NCBI GenBank assembly: GCA_947650365.1
Contig: CANTAL010000098.1
Span: 682,001 to 746,000, forward strand
Length of the DNA: 64,000 nt
Reading direction: 5' to 3'
DNA from: Chamaelirium japonicum
Taxonomy: Eukaryota; Streptophyta; Magnoliopsida; Liliales; Melanthiaceae
In this document: piece by piece, positions 14,106 through 24,109 of the stretch
Numbering within the stretch: position 1 is the first letter of the stretch
Layout of the letters: the number at the start of each line of letters is the position of its first letter
Notes under the pieces: model-generated
The model's database searches: none
Told to the model about the DNA's origin: nothing
Seen by the model: only the letters and a program-made list of their open reading frames with translations
Position numbers and translations under genes: made by a program

Positions 14106-16313
14106 GATCCAGTAGAAAATCGACCGATCGGTTGATTTTGGCCGATCAGTCAAGTTTGACTGATCGGCTAAAATCAGCCGGTCAAGGTTTGGGTGATCGG
14201 CAAAAAACCTAAGTTTTTTGCCAGATCCAAATAGAAAATCGACCGATCGGTTGATTTTGGCCGATCAGTCAAGTTTGACTGATCGGCTAAAATCAGCCGG
14301 TCAAGGTTTGGGTGATCGGCAAAAAACCTTAGTTTTTTGCCAGATCCAGTAGAAAATCGATCGATCGGTTGATTTTGGCCGATCAGTCAAGTTTGACCGA
14401 TCGGCTAAAATCAGCCGGTCAAGGTTAGGGTGATCGGCAAAAAACCTTAGTTTTTTGCCAGATCCAGTAGAAAATCGACCGATCGGTTGATTTTGGCCGA
14501 TCAGTCAAGTTTGACCGATCGGCTAAAATCAGCCGGTCAAGGTTTGGGTGATCGGCAAAAAACCTTAGTTTTTTGCCAGATCCAGTAGAAAATCGACCGA
14601 TCGGTTGATTTTGGCCGATCAGTCAAGTTTGACCGATCGGCTAAAATCAGCCGGTCAAGGTTTGGGTGATCGGCAAAAAACCTTAGTTTTTTGCCAGATC
14701 CAGTAGAAAATCGACCGATCGGTTGATTTTGGCCGATCAGTCAAGTTTGACCGATCGGCTAAAATCAGTCGGTCAAGGTTAGGGTGATCGGCAAAAAACC
14801 TTAGTTTTTTGCCAGATCCAGTAGAAAATCGACCGATCGGTTGATTTTGGCCGATCAGTCAAGTTTGACCGATCGGCTAAAATCAGCCGGTCAAGGTTTG
14901 GGTGATCGGTAAAAAACCTTAGTTTTTTGCCAGATCCAATAGAAAATCGACCGATCGGTTGATTTTGGCCGATCAGTCAAGTTTGACTGATCGGCTAAAA
15001 TCAGCCGGTCAAGGTTTGGGTGATCGGCAAAAACCCTTAGTTTTTTGCCAGATCCAGTAGAAAATCAACCGATCGGTTGATTTTGGCCGATCAGTCAAGT
15101 TTGACCGATCGGCTAAAATCAGCCGGTCAAGGTTTGGGTGATTGGCAAAAAACCTTAGTTTTTTGCCAGATCCACATAGAAAATCGACCGATCGGTTGAT
15201 TTTGGCCGATCAGTCAAGTTTGACTGATCGGCTAAAATCAGCCGGTCAAGGTTTGGGTGATCGGCAAAAAACCTTAGTTTTTTGCCAGATCCAGTAGAAA
15301 ATCGACCGATCGGTTGATTTTGGCCGATCAGTCAAGTTTGACCGATCGGCTAAAATCAGCCGGTCAAGGTTTGGGTGATCGGCGAAAAACCTTAGTTTTT
15401 TGCCAGATCCAGTAGAAAATCGACCGATCGGTTGATTTTGGCCGATCAGTCAAGTTTGACCGATCGGCTAAAATCAGTCGGTCAAGGTTAGGGTGATCGG
15501 CAAAAAACCTTAGTTTTTTGCCAGATCCAGTAGAAAATCGACCGATCGGTTGATTTTGGCCGATCAGTCAAGTTTGACCGATCGGCTAAAATCAGCCGGT
15601 CAAGGTTTGGGTGATCGGCAAAAAACCTTAGTTTTTTCCCAGATCCAATAGAAAATCGACCGATCGGTTGATTTTGGCCGATCAGTCAAGTTTGACTGAA
15701 CGGCCAAAATCAGCCGGTCAAGGTTTGGGTGATCGGCAAAAAACCTTAGTTTTTTGCCAGATCCAGTAGAAAATCAACCGATCGGTTGATTTTGGCCGAT
15801 CAGTCAAGTTTGACCGATCGGCTAAAATCAGCCGGTCAAGGTTTGGGTGATTGGCAAAAAACCTTAGTTTTTTGCCAGATCCAGATAGAAAATCGACCGA
15901 TCGGTTGATTTTGGCCGATCAGTCAAGTTTGACTGATCGGCTAAAATCAGCCGGTCAAGGTTTGGGTGATCGGCAAAAAACCTTAGTTTTTTGCCAGATC
16001 CAGTAGAAAATCGACCGATCGGTTGATTTTGGCCGATCAGTCAAGTTTGACCGATCGGCTAAAATCAGCCGGTTAAGGTTTGGGTGATCGGCAAAAAACC
16101 TTAGTTTTTTGCCAGATCCAGTAGAAAATCGACTGATCGGTTGATTTTGGCTGATCAGTCAAGTTTGACCGATCGGCTAAAATCAGCCGGTCAAGGTTTG
16201 GGTGATCGGCAAAAAACCTTAGTTTTTTGCCAGATCCAGTAGAAAATCGACCGATCGGTTGATTTTGGCCGATCAGACAATTTTGACCGATCGGTTAAAA
16301 TCAGCCGATCAAG
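14106..16313. repeat. 118-bp tandem repeat array (19 units) inside the retrotransposon
   Basis: Units start with GATCCAGTAGAAAATCGACC at 14106, 14224, 14343, 14461 and so on to 16233, spaced 118 bp (119 where one base is added after GATCC). The last unit is partial. Each holds several GATCGG half-sites, CCGATCGG palindromes and a hairpin AAAAAACCTTAGTTTTTT. Variants recur at a distance of 709 bp: ACATAG/AGATAG at 15169/15878, AAAATCAACC at 15051/15760, and CAGTCGG with GTTAGGG at 14697/15406. Six-unit blocks 14579-15287 and 15288-15996 are therefore tandem duplicates. Tandem repeats in the 3' untranslated part are typical of Tat elements. Here they also lie upstream of the antisense gene. Confidence 0.95.
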
Positions 16314-16748
16314 CCAAAGTTTTGAACCTGTATCTTCGAGGAAGTGTATAGCTTGTTCTCTTTCTTTGATCTTTGACAAAGTCTTGAATATCGATAGAGT
16401 TCAATTTTTTCTGCTTTTGCATCTTTGGTCTGTCTTGAATGGTTTCTCTGAACCGGCGGTCCGGCTCACTCGGACCGGTTGCTTGCTTGGACCGGTTTTC
16501 TGACGTTTCGTCTGGTCGCGACTGTTCGCCTGGTTTTGCGCTTGCTACGGATGGATGTCATGTGTACCTACAAAAACACGCGATTTTATATGGAGAAGAC
16601 ACATGTCTTTTCGATTTGCGTACCTTTTTTACACTGGGTATATAAGTTTTTACTGGCTGTCATTTTTGCCTCACGCTTTCAGAAATTTTTCGAAGTCCAG
16701 ACTCTTTGCTTCCCCTCTTTTGTTCTTCATTTCCTTTCGATCGGTCAA
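16314..16748 (+). other. Leader/promoter region of the antisense gene
   Basis: 435 bp between the 118-bp array and the first methionine used for the antisense gene. It holds a CCGG-rich stretch near 16455-16500 (ACCGG repeated) and a TATA box at 16639-16645. Open frames begin further upstream, but a TATA box inside them makes the later start at 16749 the better choice. Confidence 0.55.
16639..16645 (+). promoter_or_regulatory. Candidate TATA box for the antisense gene
   Basis: GGGTATATAAG lies on the + strand about 110 bp before the ATG at 16749. A start of transcription some 30 bp downstream would leave a short leader of about 80 bases. Position and match are good, but there is no transcript evidence. 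Confidence 0.55.
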
Positions 16749-19571
16749 ATGGCGTCTTCGGGCAGTTTGAAGAAGAGTGTTGTTCCTTCTAAGAGAAAGG
16801 GGAAGGAAGTTGTTGAGGAAACAACTGTCTCCAAGGGCCGTGGTAAAGGTAAGGCCGAATTGATAGAGCTTGGCCAACTGGGCAAGAGGCACCAAGGAGT
16901 GGGATTCGCTTCTGCACCGTCAAGGCCAGAGCAGATCCCCAAGGCAAAGTTTGTCCTCCGCCCTCAACTACCTCTATCGGTGGAGCCAGAATTTGGGTAC
17001 AACATGGGTGGCAAACTCACAGACGTGAAGAGGGAGAAACTGTAGAAGATGCTAGCATTTTTTACTGAGGGGAAGGACCGGCCAGCGCTTCCGGGAATTC
17101 TGTCAGCTTTTGGTATTGACAGGCAGACAATCTTTGTCTCGTACGCGAGCAAGGAGCAAGTGATGGGAACTATCGTCACGATCGGCCAGCTCAACTGCGG
17201 ACTGCGCCTTCCACTGCCTCCCTTCGCTGCGAGGTTATTGAACATTTCTGGTCTCTGTCCCGGGCAGGTGACTGGAAACTCCTGGAGGATCATCTATGCT
17301 TTCTGTCGCGTAGAGTCGGACTTCCAGGAGGAGCTGAGGGAATGCTATTCCAGCCTTCCCGATGGTGAAGAAGCTAGGATAGAGTTTGGATATTTCTTCT
17401 ACCACTACCGATGGGCCTGGAGGAAAGATAGCCCATTCTTCTATTTGACGGGTGTCTCTGCCCTCCGCCCGATCATCGATACCATTGGTTCCGACAAACT
17501 TTACACGGACTGGCCGCTGTCGGTGTCTGGCGCCTGGACTCCAATGTCAGTTCCTGAGGTTCCTCGGTACAAGGTGCAGGAAGAGACAGACATGTTCTGT
17601 GCAGGAGGAGCTCTTGCGTGGCCTCCGGAGCAGGTGGGGGCTGTTGATAATCTCTTTCTGGAGTTGACCTGTGGGACTCGATCTTGGAAGCAGTTCTCGA
17701 ACTGCCCGATTCGGCATGGCAAGCCCAACCTTCTCCATCGATCGAAGCTTCGCTATGAAGATAATAAAGTTATCTACTCAGACTATGAGGAGGACCCTCA
17801 GTCTGGAAAAATTGTTAGAAAGCTTCGATTTGAGAAAAAAGTTTATGGAGCCAGGCACAGCTTGCCCTCGGAGGAGAAGCTGGTAATTCCAAAGGGCCCG
17901 GCGAAGAAGAAGAGAAAAATCCCCATCAAACAGGAGGAGGATGAGGAGAAAAAAAAGGATGAAGATGAAGAAGAGGAGGTAGAGAGGGAGGAGGAGGGCG
18001 GAGATGAGGAGGATGTCACAGGCAGCGATGGGGAAGAAGACGGAGAAGATGGTGATGGCAGTGGCAGCGGCGAAGGAAATGGAGATGGTGATGATGAAGA
18101 TGAAGATGATGATAGGGGTGGTGAGGAAGAGATTCCTCCCACCCCCATTGATGATGGTCAAAGACATGGGGGTGGCGAGGAAGAAATTCCTCCCACCCCC
18201 ATTGGTGGCGCTGATGAAGATTCGCAGCCGATCCGTATAGATGAGGCAAAGGCTCGTATGATGGAGGGGGTAATGGACGCAACGGGCGATGGCCCTAAAG
18301 TGATTCCTACCTACAACTTTGGGGAGCTGAGAAAGAACCCTCTGCGCTTCAAGATTAAGTTATCGGGGAGTGGTGGGGTTGGAAGCAACCCCACACCTCT
18401 CGATCAAATACCTCCCGAGGTCCCCCGTCTCGAAGGGGCGACAACAAGTGGGGATGTGGAGGTTGAACAACCCCCACCACCCTCACGATCTCTGGCTGAA
18501 GAAGTAGCTGCCATGGTGGCAGGGCTCGACCATTCGAGCGGGCACGAGGACGAAGGGGGAGCTTCACCTCCTCGAGACGTTCCCTCTCCTGCTCATTTGG
18601 AGAGAGGAAGTCGGGTTGGTGAAGCTACTCCTCAACCCTTGCCAGAGCCAACCCCCATCAAGGAGAAATCGACCCCCAAGGGTAAGAGCTCCGATTGTGG
18701 AAAGGAAAAGGCTCCTCAAGTCGAGGCTTCAGGTACCTGTACTGACTTGCCTTGATTGACTTGCCGTTGAAACTCGAAAATATTCTAACACTTTGAATTT
18801 TTGTCGATTGCAGATACGCCTGCTGGCTCGACTCTGAAGATGAAGAGTTTGGGTGATGTTGACATCAACCACCCTACTAGCGTGATTCGGAAGCTCTGTA
18901 ATCTTCCGGAAGCTACTTTTGAAGAGGCCTTCGATCGGCTAGATATAGTGGTATGTGCATACGCTCGATCAATTATTCGAATTGTGTCTTTGAGATAATT
19001 CTAACTCTTTGTCCATCTGCAGACTGGAGCCTGTTTGAGAATTGCAAGCAAGCTCTCCAGGAAGGTAGGAGAACGAGAGGCCGCCTCTGAGGTGTCTTGT
19101 TTGACAGCCGAACTGAAGGCTGTGAGCACGGAGAGAGATGAGCTGAGAGAGCTTCTAACTTCGAAGAAAACCTCTCTCAAAGCCAAGATTGAGGATCTTC
19201 GCAAGGGGAAGCTGGAGATCAAGGGGCTGTAGGATCGTTGTGAGGCACAGCGTCACGAGCTCGAATCCTTGAAGAATCGACTCTCCAAGGTTGAGGAAGT
19301 GTCCTGTGGTCGCACCAACGAGATCAAAGAGCTGAAGGAACAACTTGCTACCCAGCACGCTGTCTTCACTGCCAGAGAGGAGACTTCCAAGAAGGCACTG
19401 GAGCATGCGCTGTCTGAATGTAAGGTTTACAAGGAAACAGCTGAGAAGGCGGCAGAGGCACTCAGGGTACATGTCAGCAGTGTCCGATCTTCGAAAGCTT
19501 CGGTTGCGAGCAAGCCTCGTGGCGAATCTGAAGGAGAGAAGTCACGTGCTCCAAGCGTAGCCAAACCCTGA
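16749..19571 (+). pseudogene. Antisense gene region of the Tat element (broken)
   Basis: Extra gene region on the strand opposite to gag-pol, beginning MASSGSLKK. The N-terminal part is basic (KRKGKEVVEE, KGRGKGKAE). A globular part around 17049-17740 has aromatic runs such as EFGYFFYHYRWAW and a PLPPF motif. From memory it resembles the plant family named 'putative gypsy type transposon', of unknown function. A long Glu/Asp-rich tract follows (about 17930-18200), in which EEEIPPTPI occurs twice. The rest is Pro/Ser-rich, then a separate coiled-coil part at about 19030-19480 rich in Leu, Glu and Lys. The short gaps near 18.75 and 18.98 kb have GT/AG-like borders and could be introns. The region is not open throughout, with perhaps two breaks. 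Antisense extra ORFs are known in Tat elements; their role is not known. Confidence 0.7.
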
Positions 19572-20179
19572 TGTATTTCTACCTTTTCTTTGTTGTTCAC
19601 ACTTGTAAACTCTTGACATGTAGCAGTTCATCATTGTACTTGGCAAATTTTGATAATGATAGAAATCTTTTTGGGTGTTTGAAAGTTGGATGTCACTTGA
19701 GTTGAATGCCTTTGACTATAATGTTCTGAATAGCATTAGAATAGATACAATCTTTGAAATGTAAGGGGTCGAGTCGCAACTTGATTACCCAAACTTGTTG
19801 TAACTTGAAATTTGAACTTGAATTCGTGTAACAATGTGAGGGGTTGAGTCGCAACTCAAGCACCCAAACCTGTTAGATGATATAGAATTTGATTGAATTT
19901 GAATATTGAAATTTGAAGGTCATTTTAATATTTGTCAGTAGTGGGTTGAGTCGCAACTCTAACACCCAAACTTGTTAAAAGACTTGGTAACTTGAATACG
20001 GTCAGTTTTTAACATTTGCTAGTAAGGGGTTGAGTCGCAACTCTAACACCCAAACTTGTTAAAAGACCTGGTAATTTGAATATGGATAACTTGAAACTGC
20101 TCCAGAACTTGAATTGAAAAGCAGAACACTGGCACATTTGAATACTTGAAAGAGAACTTTATTCATCACCAAATTTACA
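19572..20179. other. Spacer between converging antisense gene and pol
   Basis: About 600 bp of AT-rich sequence where the antisense gene (+) and pol (-) run toward each other. It holds four copies of a roughly 40-bp repeat (19763-20066). Clear polyadenylation signals were not identified on either strand. Confidence 0.7.
19763..20066. repeat. Four dispersed GAGTCGCAACT repeats
   Basis: GGGTTGAGTCGCAACTC, then ...ACCCAAACTTGTT, recurs at about 19763, 19838, 19941 and 20024, spaced 75-103 bp. GAGT-CGCA-ACTC is a small hairpin, and the outer GGGT/ACCC can extend it. The location between two converging coding regions suggests a transcript-end or RNA-structure role, which is inference only. Confidence 0.8.
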
Positions 20180-21244
20180 TCATGGATAAAACAACTTGAG
20201 GTGTCTAGAATTCCAAGCTCGAGGCAATCTATCTCCTTCTGGTGAGATCAGTCGATAGGAGCCTTTGCCTCCAACTGACTCAATGATGTATGGACCTTCC
20301 CAGTTGGGAGCAAGCTTCCCACTGCTATGTTCTTTGGTGTTGTAGAAAACTGCTCGGAGAACTAAACTACCCACTGGGAACTGTCTCTTGTTGACTTTCT
20401 CGTCGTAGGCTCTTTTGATCTTCTGTTGGTACTTGGCCACACGAAGTGATGCTTGATCTCGTAATTCTTCGGAGAAGTCTAGATCATTGATCCGAAGTTC
20501 TTCATTGACTCCTTCTTCAACTGCTCTGGTCTTCAGAGTACTTGATATATTTTCTGTTGGGAGTACTGCTTCCGATCCATACGTTAGACGGAAGGGTGAG
20601 AACCCTGTTGATCTTCTCGAAGTCGTGCGATACCCCCAAAGAACTTCAGGTAGGACCTGTTCCCACAATCCTTTCTTGTCGTTGAGTTTCTTCTTGAGTA
20701 TACCAAGAATAGCTCTATTGGAGGCTTCTGCTTGGCCATTGCATTGAGGGTATCTTGGAGTTGAATAGAATAGCTTGATACCGTTGTTCAGACAGAACTC
20801 TCGGAATTTGTCGGAGTCAAATTGAGCTCCATTGTCAGCAACGAGAACTTGAGGTGTACCGAACCATGAGAAGATATTGTACCGAATGGATTTGATCACT
20901 TCATCGTCAGTCTCTCGGAAGAGGGGCACAGCTTCAACCCATTTGGTGAAGTAATCAGTGGCCAGCAATAGATACTTCTTCTTGCTCGGAGTTGGAGGGA
21001 AAGGACCCAAGAAATCTAACCCCCACTGATGGAATGGCCAGGGACTTGATAGTTGATGAAGCTCATCTACAGGGAGATGGATAGCTCGAGCATGTCTTTG
21101 GCATGGCTCACATCTTTGAACAACTTGTCGAGCATCTCTTGTCATTGTAGGCCAGTAGTACCCTTGTAGCTTCGTCTTGGCTTCAAGAGATCTTCCTCCC
21201 GAATGATTTCCGCAAGCTCCAGAGTGGATATCAATCAGGATTGC
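20180..21244 (-). pseudogene. Integrase part of pol
   Basis: Integrase that would insert the element's DNA into the host genome. It has an HHCC zinc-binding part with histidines in DIHSGA and GNHSGG and the cysteines in CEPC. A DDE core follows, with the acid residues in LDFLGP, VADNGAQF and NGQAEASNR; the last two are 35 residues apart, as is usual for the family. The C-terminal part has a GPY-type motif (NWEGPYII) and ends soon after HLKLFYP, without a chromodomain. It is the last part of pol and ends facing the antisense gene. It belongs to a copy whose gag-pol is interrupted. Confidence 0.93.
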
Positions 21245-21574
21245 CATTGCTTGCTCGGGGCCAAGGCACTTGAGCAACATCCCGTTATGAGATTTGAAGT
21301 ATAGATCTTCTCCTTGTAGAACGTAGCATGGGAGCTTCCTTTGAAGTCTTCGGGCTTGATTTGGATCTTTCGGCATTTTGCCATGCTTGAAGAAGTCGAA
21401 AATTGGTCGTCTCCAGTCTTCAAGCTCACTTGTAGTATTGAGGTTCATCGTTGATTGATCTTCACCCCCAGATCTCTTGGTAGTAGTAAGGATCTGTTGA
21501 TCGGGGATGGTCTTGGGCACTTCTTGATAATCGATCTGTATTTGCCTTCCTCCAAGTGAGTCTCCCAGAACTAA

Positions 21575-21946
21575 GGCAGCATTGGCTAAGGCATCTGCTT
21601 CTCGGTTCTCTGCTCTGGGGACTTGAACGAATTCAGCATTAGTAAAACGTTGTTGAAGACGTCGCACTAAGGCTAAATAGAGTTGCATTCTTTCTTCACG
21701 AGCTGTGTACTCTCCATTGATTTGTCTTATGATCAACTGGGAGTCGCTGTAAACGATGATTCGATCTACCCCCAGGGATTCCGCCATTTCAAGTCCGGAA
21801 ATGAGTGCTTCATATTCAGCTTCGTTGTTGGTGGCATTAAACCCGAGGAGAGTGGCCTTCTGAAGATGATCAAGTTCGGGGGATATTAAGACTATCCCAG
21901 TTCCCGAACCGATTGAACTTGAAGCTCCATCAGTATAAAGCTTCCA
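21575..21946 (-). pseudogene. Second (archaeal-type) RNase H of pol
   Basis: A second RNase H domain lies between the usual one and integrase. It runs from WKLYTDGASS through NNEAEYEALI and VYSDSQLII to AENREADALA. These are the four acid-bearing motifs of RNase HI in order. A second RNase H acquired after the first is a published trait of plant Tat elements. It probably does the RNA-strand removal in these elements, while the first has diverged. Confidence 0.88.
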
Positions 21947-22071
21947 TGGAGGAGTTGCAGCAGTAGCTTCGAGATTTGGATCAATTTTTGTTGCAAGGTT
22001 GATCGGAGTATTGTCCTCATCTTCTAAATGCATGTCGACATCTTCTTCCCAAGTGATGGGGTCTTCAACTG

Positions 22072-23383
22072 GAAAATCAGCTAGAAAATCAGCAACAGCT
22101 TGACCTTTGATAGAAGTGCGAGATTCGAACTGAATCCCCAGGGAGCTCATTTCGACCACCCATTTGGTCATTCGACCAGCTCGACCAGCTTTGTCAACGA
22201 TATCTTTGAGCGAGTGTTCTGAAATGACAGTGATCTGGTGAGAGACAAAGTATGGTTGGAGACGACGCGATGCAGTGAGCAAGGCCAGGATGACCTTCTC
22301 AGTTTTTGAATAGCGAGTCTCAGCTGGAAGAAGAGTGTGGCTTATGTAATAGACTGGATGTTCGATGCCACCTCTTCTACTAACTAGGACTGCGCTGATT
22401 GCTTGATTAGTGACGGCGAGATAGAGCCACAAGTCTTCTTTTGGAAGTGGAGCCGTCAAGATAGGAGCTTGCACCAGATATTTCTTGATGCTTTGAAATG
22501 CTTCTTCGCAGATCGAATTCCAGCCGGAGGTGTCTGCCTTTCGTAGTTTGTCGAAGAGAGGTTTACATTTGTCTGAAGACTTTGAGATGAATCGATTGAG
22601 TGCTGCTAACCTTCCAGTAAGACGTTGAACTTCTTTTCGATTAGTAGGTGATGGCATGTCGAGGATGGCTCGAATTTGATCGGGATTGGCTTCAATGCCC
22701 CTCCTGGTCACAAGATGACCCAGGAATTTGCCAGATTGAACTCCGAAAGCGCACTTGGCAGGATTGAGTTTCATTCGATACTTTCGAAGGACTTGGAAGG
22801 TTTCTGCCAGATCAGACAGATGACCCTCTCGACTGGAGCTTTTGGTAAGCAGATCGTCTACATAGACTTCGACATTGCGGCCGATCTAGTCTTCGAACAT
22901 CTTGGTGACTAGCCTTTGATAGGTGGAACCAGCATTTTTGAGGCCAAATGGCATTACATTGTAGCAGTAGAGACCTCGGCTAGTCACGAAGCATGTCTTC
23001 TCTTGATCATCCGGATGAAGCGGGATTTGATTATATCCAGAATACCCATCCATGAAAGACAATAGCTCGTGGCCAGCAGTGGCATCGACGAGTCTATCGA
23101 TCCTTGGCATGGGAAATGGGTCTTTGGGGCAAGCCTTGTTGAGGTTGGTGAAGTCGATGCAGACTCTGACTTTCCCATTCTTCTTCGGAACAGCAACAAT
23201 GTTAGAGATCCAAGTAGGATACTCTACTTCTCGGATGAAGCCTGCTGCGAGTAGCTTGGTGATTTCTTCTTGAACAGCAACTTGCAGCTCTGGTCGAATG
23301 GTGCGTGGCTTTTGCTTGACAGGCTTTATTTCTTCTTTGATCGCAAGTCGGTGACAAGCGTCATCTGGATTGATCCCAGGCAT
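22072..23383 (-). pseudogene. Reverse transcriptase and first RNase H of pol
   Basis: Reverse transcriptase with the usual Ty3/gypsy blocks in order: the VPKKNGKVRVCIDF region, LLSFMDGYSGYNQI, the MPFGLKNAGSTYQR block, and the catalytic YVDD at 22853-22864. The thumb/connection part (KCAFGV...FLGHLV) and the first RNase H (about 22072-22444, ending ADFLADF) follow. Best likeness by motif is the Tat group of non-chromodomain gypsy elements. The region is not open throughout in this copy. Confidence 0.93.
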
Positions 23384-23729
23384 GTCTTCGAAGCACTAAG
23401 CGAAGACGTCGATATTGGACTGGAGGAAGGATACTATGTCTTGCGCTTCTGCGTCGCTAAGACCGGTACCAATGAAAGTTTGTCGAGGAAGATTTCCGCT
23501 GCCTATGTTGATTGGGATGATTTCTTCAATTGAAGGTGATGCTTCCCATTCGATTGGTGGAGGTTCGGTCAGCGGAATCTCCTTTGATTGCTATTTGGAA
23601 GAGGGACCAGCTTCTTCTCGTGGCCGCTTTGGAGGAGCAATGTTGATCTTTCGATCTATCTTTGCCGCAGCAGCCTCACAAGACCTTCCAGCTTGTTGAT
23701 CACCTCGAATGCAGACGATGCCTTCTCCA

Positions 23730-24100
23730 GTTGCAAACTTAAGTAGTTGATGGTAAGAGGAGGAGATGGCATTGATCTGGTGGAGGAAAGGTCGCCCAAG
23801 GATGGCGTTGTAACTGGAGACCCCTTTGACAATGGCAAACCTCACCGAGACTCGAGTCTCTCGGCTGAGGTCCAGAGTGAATCTCGACTCACCCACCGTG
23901 ATGCTTTGTTCGCTGTTGAAGCCAGTGATCACGGTTGGAACGACGTCAAGGCTTTGATATTTATGTCCCAGACGTTTGAAGCAGTCTAAAAACATAATGT
24001 CGATAGAACTCCCGGTGTCGATGAGGATCCGATTGACGGTGCTTCCGTCGATGATGAGTTTCAAAACCAGGGGGTCTCGATGTGGAGTATGAACTCCTTG
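23730..24100 (-). pseudogene. Aspartic protease of the retrotransposon
   Basis: Retroviral-type protease that cuts the Gag-Pol polyprotein. The active-site motif ILIDTGSSIDIMF is at about 23986-24025 and the second conserved block YNAILGRPFL follows. It is continuous with the gag part upstream, as in other Tat elements. Confidence 0.9.
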
Positions 24101-24109
24101 AAGATCAGT

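Noticed and set aside
16479-16748. Upstream extension of the antisense gene to an earlier methionine
   Set aside because: The candidate TATA box lies inside this stretch, and the translated part is hydrophobic without resemblance to the following basic start.
17778-18282. Ser-rich and hydrophobic minus-strand frames opposite the acidic tract
   Set aside because: Complement of GAG/GAT codon runs. They are shadows of the antisense gene's low-complexity part.
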